Assembly (NCBI GenBank): GCA_963678705.1
Contig: OY783216.1
Span: 9,796,001-9,860,000 of the forward strand
DNA from: Panorpa germanica
Lineage: Eukaryota; Arthropoda; Insecta; Mecoptera; Panorpidae
Direction: 5' to 3'
Length of the DNA stretch: 64,000 nucleotides
Below, piece after piece: positions 24,116 to 37,691 of this stretch. Positions within the stretch are counted from its first letter, which is position 1. The number at the start of each line of letters is the position of its first letter. The notes beneath the pieces are model-generated. The model saw nothing but the letters and a program-made list of their open reading frames with translations, searched no databases and was not told the origin of the DNA. Made by a program: the position numbers and the translations under genes.

Positions 24116-27100
24116 AAATCGGGCGTACCAAACTTAATGTCAATTGAATAGTCGGAAGAAAGAAATATGTTGTTATCAGTGGAAACAATTGAAGCAATTT
24201 TAATTTGTCATTATAATTTTAAAATGATACCATTAAAAAAGTTAACTTTAAAATATGACGGGGGTAAAAAGGAAACGTGTTCTTTTTTACGTACTTTTTG
24301 ATGTTTAACTTATTTAGTACTTCCCGTAATATAATATTGCTTGGCAATTATGGCAATCTTACCTATACCAGACCGAAGAATACATGGCCCATATCAGCGC
24401 ATAAAAACTCCATTATAGGAGACATACTCTTACTATAGTTTTATATAACCTATGATAATAAAAATGAACACATTTTTACAATTAATTTTCTTTTTGTTAC
24501 AGGTAAGAATTCTACTATACCCTAAAAGTACTCGGCTGACTTTCGACAAAGCAAATGAGCTAAGTATCGATTGACCTTATCATTTTATATATTCCTCTTT
24601 TCTATACTATCAAATTTATTTAACGTCGGCCTATTTCCATTGCTGAGTTTTACATCACCTCATACTATAATGGTAGTTTTTTATATGAAGGTTTTGGTAG
24701 GAAGAATTCCTGTGAAAATATTTAAGATGCTAACGTTTCCAAAATCCAAAAAATGGTGCAAAAACAGTGAAAACATATTTTCAATGCCAATCTAATACAT
24801 GTTAGCATCACAATGCTTTTAATAACAGTAAAACTAATTAGCAATTATATCCTACTAATTAACTGAAAAACATAGTTACTAAATCCCATTTCAAATCAAC
24901 TTTCCTATAGTTTTTATTCATCATAAAAGTAAGAGAAAAGTACCAACAAAAGAAATCATATTAAAAGTTAATGAACTTCACATTTAAGGCCTCCAAAAGT
25001 TTCTTAAGACATTCCCCGTTCCGTTTTATTATATTACCAAGTTGAACAATCTGGTACACATGTTTCTTATATTGGTATCTTTAGTTGGAGCCAGGGTCCA
25101 CACCCCCCCTTCCCTTAACGCCTCTGTCCCTTCCGACGTGGTCCTCTGTAATCCGTGGGTTCGTCACCCGTGCATACTTGATAGTGTTTATATTTTTTAC
25201 AACTACTACATCTTGTTTTTGTACAGTTGTACATCTCCTTTACCCTTTCACACATACTGGTTTAATATTAGTGTGAAAAAACGAGATAGAGCTAATCGTA
25301 AGTGTCGGAACCGTGTGGACTTTCTCACTTGTCTCCTTGAGCTTTATATCCATCTGAAGTTTTGTTTATTAAATTTTAACTATGTTATTCTTGAAGGAAA
25401 ACATTCAAATATATCAATAAATTTAAAGTTTTTATTAAATTTGTATTCTTTTATATCGGAAACACATTGTGAATCGTTCTATGAGAAAATACACACAGCG
25501 CACAATAAATTATTTCCTAAAAATCGTTTTATATAAAATTAACACAATCATTAATGGTTAATCATTTATAACCTTGTTGTTTGACAAAATAGTTTGACGG
25601 TATCATGATATACTTCATAGCTCCTGTACCTTTTTACAATTACGAATTCAACGCGTTAATTTTTATGAATGGCAATAGCACGTCTGCACTCCCTCCGGGC
25701 TACATTTTAAATACTTATCATGACAACTTTTATCTATTACATTTTTTGTTTCATTCACTCTCATTTTGTCGCACTTGCTGAGACGCTCCCTTATATAAGA
25801 CGATGTCACGATAATATTGCATTCCTTACTAACTGCTTCTCTCAGTTCCCTCTCCCACTCAATTTCCTCTTATTTTACAATATGTAAATATTTATTTAGT
25901 TTTATATAAATATAGTTTTTATTTTTTGAAATGTTTGTAAAGAGAATGAAACGCGATATTGCTAAAACCATAGTAGAAATAATTTGACTGTATTTTATAT
26001 AAAATAACGAAAAGAAGTTTTATATGAAAAAGTAAAAATTGTAGTCCTGATTCAAAGTTGTAACTTGCGTGATAGTGGCACGTTATTGAGAAAAAACAAC
26101 GTTGAAAACAAGGCTGTGATGTCCTCGATCCTCGATCGTTCCATCAGACATCAGGGACCCTGAAATTTAATATGAAAACCACTGTTTTCTTTTTTTGTTC
26201 ATTTTATGTTATTTGAGTTTAAAACCGCTTCATCAGCTCATGTTATACTTTCAAAAACGCGTCATATTTACTATGAATCTTAGGATATTATTAAGACTTA
26301 AACCTGAACCATTACTAAGCAATACACCTTAGTATTTCATAGGTATATTTATTTAATTCCAATTTTCATATTTTTACATAACCTAACTTTGTCATCATTG
26401 GGTTCGCTCTGTCAATATTAGCTTTCTATGTAAGTAACGCGATATATGAATAGATAATTTACTAATTAGACCAAGGGCCACTGTTTCTATCGTATCGTAA
26501 AATACATAACACACATAAATAATGACAAGCATACATTTCAGTTACTGTGACATCTGCATATAATTAGGAAAGTATTTACCAATTTTAAATATTTGTGTAA
26601 TGTAAAGTAAAGATAGTGAACCAAACCTCACACAAAAATTTGTTAAAATATTGTAATTAAATAATTAAAACTGTATGTATAATATATGATCTGTTTGACA
26701 GTTCATTTGACAGTAAACATGCAATAAAATAAAGAAAACTATCTTACCTTCATGGGTAAATATTTCATATCTCCACCGGTAGATGGCAGGTACAACGACG
26801 ATTTCAATTTTAATCAATTTTAAATATCACAATACTTTTCAGGTTAGGGTATAATTAAAAAACACTTAAAAAAAAAACTATTTGTTTAAAGTTATACAAT
26901 AATTAATGAGTCACTACACTTCTATATTTTATAAAGAACACTAACATTTGATATAATTTGAACTTAAAAAGAGGCCACTGTAGATGTGGTTGTCATTGGA
27001 TACATTCATATATATATTCTATATATAACTATAAAAAGCTGTTTAAAGAAAAAGTAAATGCTTAAAATGGATCTTTAAATGTTTATTTATATACACAACT

Positions 27101-27956
27101 AGTTTTTTTATTTTGCAAAGCATTTTTATTTACTCAAAAATAAATTTAAAAAATCACAAAATTACTCCGGCACTTGTCATTTCAATTTTTAAATACATAC
27201 TAACATGACGCCAGAGTGTTGCCACCTTAAGGAAATTAAATTATATAATTTTGAACTTTCAGTTGGAATTTTCGTGTCCTTTTAATCGATCTAATATCTT
27301 CTAAAATAATTCGATTTATTGAAGAGTATATGTAAAGTTAGTAATACTTTGTTTATGCAAAAACATCATAAACAATATATAAACAGATATTTTCATGATA
27401 TATAACAACTTCAGACAAACAATAGAGTTGCCCTGTCTGTAGTCTAGACAAGTTATACAATATTGGAATAAATATAAACCTTATAAAGTAACTACGTATT
27501 ATAGATATTGCTGAAGTTAGTTTCAAGTCCAGTTATAAACATCTCCAGTCCACCCATCACCCACATACCATTCATTCTCCCCCATTCCTCCCACAATTCA
27601 CCAAGTCAAGTCTAAGCTTGTAAGTAACTCTTGAAAATAGTCCTGAAGAGAATCTGGGATTCAATATTAATCCAGACTGTTTGATTTAAAGCGAACAAAA
27701 TAAGTTTTAAATTGGTATATCCGTTTTTATTATGTTGGTATGCTGCTGTAGTATTATTTGAATATGTTTGTACGTTGCTCGGGTTCGTTTCCTTAGATAT
27801 AGAAATAGATTTTAATATGAACAAAGAACACAAAGAGTAAGTTTTAGTATTTATAGAACCAAATAATAACCAACAAAGGCTTAGGGGGACTCAGTCCAGG
27901 TTTATTTGTTTTGTAAAGGCATGTACTTATGATTGGATACATAGTTCGAGTATACA
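24116..27956. other. Non-coding stretch, pyrimidine-skewed in part
   Basis: Between 25.0 and 25.9 kb the + strand is rich in C and T, giving long but unconvincing open frames. The rest is AT-rich with nothing recognised. Confidence 0.45.
25042..25536 (+). other. Longest open frame in the window (164 codons), probably not a gene
   Basis: The first 18 residues (MNNLVHMFLILVSLVGAR) resemble a signal peptide; the rest is hydrophobic and rich in Phe, Leu, Tyr and Ser. The + strand here is pyrimidine-rich, which lowers the stop-codon rate and favours chance long frames. No domain, homologue or splice signal is recognised. Most likely chance, but its length makes it worth a transcript check. Confidence 0.15.
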
Positions 27957-28130
27957 ATGGGCTTGTGTACTCATTTTTTATATAATAAATGTATATTGAA
28001 TTTGATTAAATATCTAAATGTTGACGGAGATATAGCAATTAAAAATTCGAACTGTAGTTTTAGCGCTACAGATGTCGGCCATGTTTATGACGTAACATGT
28101 CTGTACTATTAAGCGTAGGTCAGTTATTTT
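27957..28130 (+). mobile_element. Family B element, copy 3 (truncated 5' part)
   Basis: It begins ATGGGCTTGTGTACTC like copy 2, then follows it through AAATATCTAAATGTTGACGG and GATATAGCAATTAAAAATTC to about GTAGGTCAGTTATTT, where similarity stops. The right terminal repeat is absent. Confidence 0.75.
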
Positions 28131-30374
28131 TTCAAGGGAGAATTTTTATCGATAAATTATAGCTACAGACTTCAAAATAGGCTTAAAAATTTCTTAAGAA
28201 GTTCAAACTACAATGACAAACAAATTTGTAACAATAAATTCATTTTGAATTAGATTACAAATTACTAAAGCATATCTTGTTCAGCTTGTTTTATAATCTA
28301 AGAGCATGTTTCACCATTTATGACTTTGTTAATTACTCATTTGTAATTAATAATTACATCTATTCCATTTAGTTTATAATTAACAATAGAAATTTTTAAT
28401 TACAAAGGTGTACGTTCAATGCTAATTATTGTCATATTGTCACGTCTATAAAATCTGAATTCCTTCATGTTTGAATTTCTCTTCGCAATAAAAAATATAA
28501 ATATAAAATTATTTATGAACAAACAATAAAATTTGTTGTATTTCTTATATTAAATATTAACACATTCATTAAACACGATAAATATAATCAACTGAAAGAA
28601 AATATTTACGTTTTGATATAGATTATTATGTTTGTTTATAATTCATACAGTGTTTGATTTATTAAATTCTCATTAGGGCTAAACTGACAACTTGTAGGGT
28701 CAATAGTGTTGCAATAAATTAAATGTCGTATGTAAATATTTGTATAATATGGCAATACCAACTGTATATCATTAAACAGTAAACTATAAATAATCCAAGA
28801 ACGCTTTATCATTGCGACGGTCAATATGCCGCCTGGTGGTTATGCAACTATTATAACGGCTTTCATTTTACTAATTATTTCTATGTCACTAATAAATATT
28901 GACATATTGCGGTTCTTTATTCGAGCTCGTTTCTTTGTTACTAGTCGTATCAATAGAAACGTAATTTTAACAATTTTCTTGGAATATCCGGAACATAATT
29001 AACCACATTTATCATCGCCGCAGTCATGAGAGCACTGGGAGTTCATCGACAATCTTGAAGACGTCAGTATTAAAGTGTAACATATATTTAATGTACTGTA
29101 TACTTTCAAAGAGAGATATTAAATAAAACTTCTTAGAAAATGGTTATCTTTTAAAATATGAACTATTTAAATTCTTGAAATACTTCTTGAATGTTAGATA
29201 AGACTTACAAGAAGTTGCAAAGAAAAAATAGGAGATTCAATGGTGTATCAGTAAGAGGTGACTGTTTTGTTTTTTAAATAATTCGTAAAGTAATAGGAAT
29301 ACTTGACATTTTTTAAATTTATTGCGAAACTAAAACTTTGGAATTGTGCGTCTCCCTGCTACGACGGATGCCCATTTTTTTTGTAATGTTTGTATAATAT
29401 ATATTTTATATAACAGGATTACCATGGAATGACACGCTTTAAGGAATTAAAAGTTATAGAGCAAAAAGTAAAAAAAATAATTTAGTTTTTCCAAAATTAC
29501 GGGTTTCCAGGAAATTCTGGGGAAAATCCGAGGAGGCCAAAAGTCTTACAATTTTTTTCTCTACGAAATAAGAAATTTTCAAAAACTTCACAGGAGCCGT
29601 TTTCGTTTTACCATTCAAAAATCGAACCAAACATATAAACATATAAGAATATAAATATATAAATATACACTTGGAACATTATAATATAGGACTAGAGTTT
29701 ACCCCCGTATAAGATTTAATTATCTTTTAACGAATGAAATAAGAAATGTAATAGTCACGCAGATAAGCTACAGAACTAGCAATTAACGCAATTTACGAAT
29801 TCTATAGCATTTTGTTTTAAATCTAATTGAACACTAGAAATTACCGGTTACGGAATGGAAAGATGTTGATATATTCCTTTATATATTATTAACTGCTACA
29901 AAATTCTCTATAATTTTCTATAAAAGTAATCGCTCTAAGCTTTTAAAGATACATTAATATATTCATTTCCCTAAAAGAAAATATGCGTTCACACCTATAA
30001 AATTCAAACAAAAGTAAAATCTAAAACAGAAAATACATTTTTAATAATCAAATTGCGTGTACACATTAAACAAATTATATTTACGCGTCTGTGGTCTGTG
30101 GAGCACCCATTTCCTGTTAATTACAATGGTATTTGTATTATAACCTACGATGCTGCCATCTATCATGTATTTATACATTTAATAAGCAATAAGGTACTAT
30201 AGCATGTATATAAACGCATCCAAAATATCACAAACGTTAGTTAATAGTCTAGACTTATTGTCTCCGTTTTACAATTATTGGTTGTGTGACCGGTCTGACG
30301 TTGCAGCAATTGAAACTCTAAAAGGGGACCGGAAGTGTAAATGCAAGTGATCAAATAATGCGATGTTATGTATT
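28131..30374. other. Non-coding stretch
   Basis: AT-rich, with no gene or repeat family recognised. Confidence 0.5.
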
Positions 30375-30494
30375 GTACAGACTGGTCAGTACGGGTCTAT
30401 TGTTAAATATTAAAGCAGGTCTAAGGATAAGTTGCATGTCGCACTAGTGTGGACGTGTTGTACAAATTCTTACAACAAATGTTTTATGTCGCTC
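30375..30494 (+). mobile_element. Family E short repeat, copy 2 (shorter)
   Basis: It opens GTACAGACTGGTCAG and closes AAGTTGCATGTCGCACTAGT then GTGGACGTGTTGTACAAATT, in the same orientation as the copy at 23900. The middle is about 100 bases shorter. Confidence 0.5.
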
Positions 30495-33258
30495 TTGTCT
30501 GTACCATACATTACATACCTATCAAACAATGGTGGTTTTGTTGATCAATATAGAATGATGAAATCGTTTCTTCTACCTTTTTCACATAACTGTACTTTGC
30601 CCGGATTTCACCTTTCTTCGTGGAGCTTTACTGGGGCTTCTATTGTTATTTGATACTTGTCGTTTTATCCACTTAAACCTTGAGGATTTGTACTGGATAA
30701 AATCAATGTTGTCTCAACAAATCGCGACCGAGCTAGGTCTCTGACAGTCAAGCTAACAGTATTCATTATTTTACTGTATATTCATTGATATTCCATAGAA
30801 TTCTTTTTTTTTTTATTTCTATTATTATATTTTTTGTAGTTTTATATTCTGTTTACAGATCAACTAAAATGATAAGGATTTTCATGTTTATAAATAGAAA
30901 GATAATCTAGTTCTATAATGGGGTTCTTTTCTATTTGATAGATAATAAACATAACCTTAAATTTCATGTGATTTTTTAATGATTTTATGTTGAATTCATT
31001 GTCATCCACACCCTTCTTAAAAGGACAAAAATTGTCAAGCATTTTTAAATTAAATATATTTTGAATTTACCGCTTTCAAAACTTGTCAGATTTTAATCGG
31101 TTTGTGAACTATGTCTTATTTTTTATAAAACTGTCCGCACCTCAAGTGTTTTTAATAAGTCGAATATTATAGAAGATATTAAGAATTAAATTAGTCAATT
31201 TTGCACCCTTAAGCAATGAGTTTACTAGCACATCTCTGGTCTCGTAACTATAAAATTATCCTTTTTTCAATTGGTAGTGTAAAACTCAAAATCTGAACAG
31301 AAGGAAGGATTAAGGGTATTGTGACACAACACATGCAAAGACACAGAAGTCTGCTTACTTTGAGAGTTCTAGCCTCTTAACCAAGGCACCGATTTACGTC
31401 CGAATTCGCCGTCGTTTAACTGGATAAAAGATTGTCTTTAAGCATATCTTGTCTCCATTTGTGGACATAGCTCATAGAGATTAGGATGACTATCTAAAGA
31501 CAGTTTTGCATCCATTGTACCCCACAGGAAATAAAATGATATTACATATTTCACTATTAACGATTTGGTTTTTAATTAATTTCATATTTCGTTACTAATC
31601 TAATAATTCAACAGTATTAAAAAGCCATTAACTGCTTTGATCATTGTAGTGGAATTTTCCACTGCCTTTTCTATTATATACATTATCAGATTTATAAATA
31701 TTTGATGTAGAATCTATTTGATATAGATCTCTTATGTCATTCATTTTTAAAAAACACCTAAATATCAGTAAACAGATTTCTTTCAGCTTCTTCGGTACGT
31801 CGTCACGTATTTTGCATTTACATTTTCATCTCATTATCCCAACAGCATCCCACCGTCTCTGTTGCTCCTGTACCATTCCTTTTAAAACCCACGTCGTGAA
31901 ACTTCTAACCATGCATATATATTTTTTATAATAATCTCATAAAATGTCTGGAAAAAGCATTTTAAAAGATTAAAAGTTTGTTGCAGAAATGCTTCCACTA
32001 CTATTAGAATAAATATGTTTCCCCCACTTCTTTAACAAAGAACTTGTGAAAGAAACAAATCTTGTGTCGTCTTGAAAATTTATAAGATGTACTTTATAGC
32101 GTACAGGGTCTAGTGGTTGTCAATCAGTGGCAAGTTTTATCATTTCTGTTCTATAAAAAAGTTCTAAGAAGAAGTAAATTTATCAAATTTTGGAGAAAAG
32201 TTACCTCTGAAAGTTAATACTTTGTACGCAGTAAATTCAGATATATCATTACTGAAAACCTTACTTTTATAAATAATTAAATAAATCTATTTTTCATTTG
32301 AAATTGGAAACAAAATTCAAACCAAGATTAAAGGATATTGCGGAAAAACAATTTTCAATTTCAATTCATTTTCGTAATCCTACGTGTATTATAATGTCAC
32401 ATTGGATTAAAATGGAAATTTATTTTCTGGTTTATTTTAAACTTTCTAATCCATATACAAGCAAGCAAAGATAAAATCTGTCAATTTCATTCGTATAATA
32501 CTGTTTTATTTATTATCTACCAGTTAAACATTTTCAAAAAGTTAATTATTTAGATTTATCGTTCTTTGATTTGACTCCGTCAATATTTATTTCCTTGGTT
32601 CATTAAAATACTGAATACAGTTATATTATTTATTATTTTATTTACTTCTAAAGAACAACAGTTTTAGAACCACCAGCTTGAAATCTTTTCCAATTTATTT
32701 ATCTTTATTTTATACTATTTTTGACATTTTCTTCATGTTGCTTGTCAGGTTTCATATACGAGTACTTTTTGAGTTTGATTTTTAGTCTTTTATAAGGAAT
32801 TTATATTTGTTAAGTTCTCCCTTTTTATTAAGAAGCTTTCTTTCATGTTTCAACACTATGAATTAAAATGCTCGACATGCAAATGATTTAAACTTTGATA
32901 AAGTTTATCTCGAGTCCTAAACGGTCAATCGTCTTCAAATTTTCAGAATAATTAGATAATTATTCCTTTATAGTATGTCAACTACCTTAAGTCTCACGCG
33001 TATCTTTGTAAGGTGTTTGGTACAGTGTTATCTCAAATAGACTGAGGAAGATGACTAACAGGCGAACACTCAGCGTTAGATTTAAATGCGAGAACCGACT
33101 ACAGCATTTGATTTAGTCGAGATGACATTTCCGCTCAATCAGATACATCCGTCATCTATCCGGACAATCAGAATTACCAATGACAGCTAGAGATTGCATA
33201 TAGTACACTCTAGCGGAGAACAGAATAACGAAGCGCGAATTATAAAACCATTTCAACA
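30495..33258. other. Non-coding stretch
   Basis: AT-rich. Near 31360-31400 the minus strand has GGTGCCTTGGTTAAGAGGCT, resembling a SINE A-box region, but no B box follows. Otherwise nothing is recognised. Confidence 0.45.
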
Positions 33259-33872
33259 ATGACTTTGTGTCCTATATCTTAATTTCTATAAAACTGTACT
33301 ATATTACTAGAACCTCAAATGTCCAATTATTTTTTAATAATTCCTTATGTTTAGAGATATTAACAATTAAAAAAGGCATTTTGTTTCTTATTTATTAAAG
33401 GGATTCAACGTTAGACAACATTTCAACTGCATGTGACCTCACAACCGCTAGAGATATATTCTTGACAGAACTGTGACAAGTTTACAGGTTACCAACCTTA
33501 CAGCTCATAAATCTCTGCTATATGTTTTTATATATCAAAATATCAAATATTATTTACAGCTATATCAAGGAACAATACAATTTCAATATGATGTCTGCCG
33601 TAACAGGGTTAAATAAAATGAAAACTTATTATTCTTTGACTTGACTTGATTATTTCGACTACCAACAGCTACAAAACATTACCACAGCAGTGACCTAATC
33701 AACAAATAACTGAAGTATACAATACATTTTCACGTCATACAAATATGGCCGGCAATTTCTAGCGCTAAAACCACAATTCAAATTTTTAATTGCTATATCT
33801 TCGTCAACATTTAGATATTTAGTAAAATAGACACGCCAATCCACATTTATTAACATCAATTTCAATCAACAA
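33259..33872 (-). mobile_element. Family B element, copy 4 (nearly full length, reversed)
   Basis: It starts ATGACTTTGTGTCCTATA (one terminal repeat with changes) and continues colinear with the reverse complement of copy 2, including GTAAGGTTGG on the minus strand and the ATGGCCGGCAATTTCTAGCG block. It ends around TTTCAATCAACAAT, missing the last 40 or so bases with the second terminal repeat. Confidence 0.82.
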
Positions 33873-36059
33873 TACTACAAGCTATCTTTATAAGTTGGGT
33901 AAAGCCAAAGTAGTTTATCTTAAACCATAATAATTTAAAATAAAGAAAACATTTTATTCTATCGTAATATTTAGAGGTTAAGGTTCACCACGGTTATCCC
34001 ACAACCACGTTTAATTGTTTTCATGTGACTGATAAGCTGATTCTTTAACAAAACATGTTTATTAATAGTTATTTATAAACAAATTATCTCTAAATTGCTA
34101 CTAATATTAATGCGAACTGCTTTATTAATGATTTTGTTTCTTTTGTTTTAGGTAAGCTAATGAACATAACCTAGAAAAATTAGAATTTCTTCTTCAGCGT
34201 AAGTAATTATCGTAAATATTATTTTATATACGTCATATCAGGAGTCTGCTAATGAGGTTTCGGGTAAGCATACGACTGCAAACAAACTAGTATTTAAATT
34301 TTACACAAATAAACAATAGAAAAGAACAATTACATAATAATTAGCATCAGTGTCAACACGGCTAATGCAAGAGTACTGTTATTTGGTCGCAGTTACTGGC
34401 GCAACGGCGGCGTTGTAATACCTATTATTGTCCCATACCTCATTATGGAAATAGTGTCATTTAAATACAATACATTCTGATGCCAAACACAGTATGTACT
34501 TCCTTCCGGCGACGCATGCGTAATAACAACAGGAATGAGTTTCATTGCATTCAAATAAAAAAACACACAAATGGTAAAATATAAAAATGTTTTGTCAATG
34601 GATAATTATATTTTTGTAAAACATGTTCTGTTTTTAGAAAGTTCATTGACTAATTTCTGACAATGGCATTATAATGATTTTTTAATATTAACTAATCGTT
34701 TTATAATTTTGTTTCTCAATAAATTCTTGATAACAAATCGAACGCAGTATAAATATCTGTTGGTTGAAATAGCCTATAACTACTTTATCTATTTTCTATA
34801 CCTTTCTCTTTCTATCCATTCAGCAGTGTCAAGGTTACTGTATGCCAAGGTATTTTAAATTACGTTGCATTCGATATTTCACTACTAGTGGTCTTTAAAT
34901 TTTAAAAGGATTATTTGTAAAGGGATCTTTAATAATAATAGCCGTTTTTATTATCTCTTTATTTATATTCGTTCATTCATATATTCGTGGTTGTATACTC
35001 CAGTAAAACACTGCCATTTCGAATGTAGTACATTTTTAACTGTGTTGGGTTATGAACCATTTTTATAAAACTGTACTATACTAATTTTTCTGCTGATATA
35101 AGATTTCGGTAACAAAATTTCCTTCTAGCTAATATCTCTCTCAACTTAATTACACTAAAACTTAATGTATTATTACGCACAAAGCACCAGTTCATAATGG
35201 AGATGTGCTCTGAAACTAATTTGTGTGTGGTCGTGATGGTAGGACGGCAAAGAAAGGGCGGGGCGCCATGTTGTGGGGGCGACACAATCCCCAAGACTTC
35301 TGTAATACACGTAGTACAATACCATTAAACTATGATCAACATTGGAATGTAGACATTAATTATATTGGAGCAACAAACTATGCATAATGTCATAATCATT
35401 TTAGTTGTTCTATAAATAAAGCACTCAGCTTTCAAAAATGGTCCGTAAGTACTCTTCTTAATCCTAGTATACAAGATGCAAGTACCCGTCACCCCTCTCC
35501 CCGACTTAATCCTTTGTCCACTGTTCTTCTTTTGATCCGACAACAGACAATGGAGAATTCGTATGAGTAAATCAAGTTCATTACTAAACAGCTTAATTAT
35601 TTAATTGTGGGGTCAATGCACTTTCATGTTATGTGACATTATGACCACTTATTTAATGTGGAATGTTTTTAATTCATATTCATATTAAAATATTTTTAAA
35701 TTACAGGAATTTGTCTTGTTGTTTGTTGTTATGGTAATATGGCTATTAATTCATTATAAAGAAAATAAACTTTCTTTTATAAATACTTGTATACATCACT
35801 GACAATTGCTTTAATAAAATTATATAAATGACTAGCTCTTCGCCCCATTGCATGGCAATGGGTGTGTATTACACGTTTGTTATGGAAAGAGAAACATCTA
35901 AAGCGATGAAAATTTATTGATAATCCTTATTTCTTATTTGTCTAGTTCTTAATAGAGTAATATCCGCTGCACGTTAAATTGATAAAATGTTAAATTAAAA
36001 TTTAAAATATGAATAATTTTTTGCTTTATTACATTTTAAACATCAATGATTTCTATGCG
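33873..36059. other. Non-coding left flank of the satellite array
   Basis: Mostly AT-rich unique sequence. ACTAGCTCTTCGCCCC at 35831 resembles a word common at the edge of insect interspersed repeats. No gene recognised. Confidence 0.4.
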
Positions 36060-37679
36060 ACCTTTTTTAAATTCATGGACATTTTTTTACAAGAAAAATT
36101 ATTGATTTCCTAAAATATTTTGATGCAGTTATATTCATTTTTATTTAAGAAGACGAACTGCGTTAAAGAATTTTATATATCTTAATTATTTTGGATTTTA
36201 TAAGGGGTTCTAAAAATTCATGGACTTTTTTTTAAAAAATAAAAATTATTGATTTCTTAATATTTTTTGATGCAGTTATATTCATTTATATTTAAGAAGA
36301 CGAACTGCTTTAAAAAATTTAAAATATCTTAATTATTTTGGATTTTATAAGGGGTTCTAAAAATTCATGGACATTTTTTTTAAAAATAGAAATTATTGAT
36401 TTCTTAATATTTTTTGATGCAGTTATATTCATTTATATTTAAGAAGACGAACTGCTTTAAAAAATTTGAAATATCTTAATTATTTTGGATTTTATAAGGG
36501 GTTCTAAAAATTCATGGACTTTTTTTTTAAAAATAAAAATTATTGATTTCTTAATATTTTTTGATGCAGTTATATTCATTTATATTTAAGAAGACGAACT
36601 GCTTTAAAAAATTTGAAATATCTTACTTATTTTGGATTTTATAAGGTGTTCTAAAAATTCATGGACTTTTTTTTTTTAAATAAAAATTATTGATTTCTGA
36701 ATATTTTTTGATGCAGTTATATTCATTTATATTTAAGAAGACGAACTGCGTTAAAGAAATTGAAATATCTTAATTATTTTGGATTTTATAAGGGGTTCTA
36801 AAAATTCATGGACTTTTTTTTTTAAAATAAAAATTATTGATTTCCTAATATTTTTTGATGCAGTTATATTCATTTATATTTAAGAAGACGAACTGCGTTT
36901 AAGAAATTGAAATATCTTAATTATTTTGGATTTTATAAGGGGTTCTAAAAATTCATGGACTTTTTTTTTAAAAAGAAAAATTATTGATTTCTTAATATTT
37001 TTTGATGCAGTTATATTCATTTATATTTAAGAAGACGAACTGCTTTAAAAAATTTGAAATATCTTAATTATTTTGGATTTTATAAGGTGTTCTATAAATT
37101 CATGGACTTTTTTTTTTTAAAATAAAAATTATTGATTTCTTAATATTTTTTGATGCAGTTATATTCATTTATATTTAAGAAGACGAACTGCGTTAAAGAA
37201 ATTGAAATATCTTAATTATTTTGGATTTTATAAGGGGTTCTAAAAATTCATGGACTTCTTTTTTAAAATAAAAATTATTGATTTTCTAATATTTCTTGAT
37301 GCAGTTATATTCATTTATATTTAAGAAGACGAACTGCGTTAAAGAATTTGAAATATCTTAATTATTTTAGATTTTATAAGGGGTTCTAAAAATTCATGGA
37401 CTTTTTTCTTTAAATAAAAATTATTGATTTCTTAATAATTTTTTATGCAGTTATATTCATTTATATTTAAGAAGACGAACTGCGTTTAAGAAATTGAAAT
37501 ATCTTAATTATTTTGGATTTTATAAGGGGTTCTAAAAATTCATGGACTTTTTTTTTAAAAAGAAAAATTATTGATTTCTTAATATTTTTTTATGCAGTTA
37601 TATTCATTTATGTTTAAGAAGACGAACTGCGTTTAAAAATTTAAAATATCTTAATTATTTTGGATTTTATAAGGGGTTC
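36060..37679 (+). repeat. 147-bp tandem satellite, left arm (11 copies, direct)
   Basis: The marker word GACGAACTGC recurs at 36152, 36299, 36446, 36593, 36740, 36887, 37034, 37182, 37328, 37474 and 37621, so the period is 147 (one step of 148, two of 146). Each unit also carries TTATAAGGGGTTCTAAAA, TTCATGGACTTTTTTTT, AAAATTATTGATTTC and TTTTTGATGCAGTTATATTC in fixed order. Units differ by a few substitutions and by the length of the T run. No open reading frame crosses the units. The same unit continues in reverse orientation after 37691. Confidence 0.97.
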
Positions 37680-37691
37680 CTTATCGTGTCA
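37680..37691. other. Centre of the inverted satellite array
   Basis: The left arm stops after GGGGTTC at 37679 and the right arm begins with ATGAATTTTTAGAACCCC at 37692. The 12 intervening bases belong to neither unit. This is the symmetry point of a palindrome several kilobases long. Confidence 0.9.

Noticed and set aside
31360..31400. SINE A-box-like words
   Set aside because: No B box at the expected distance, so not supported as a SINE.
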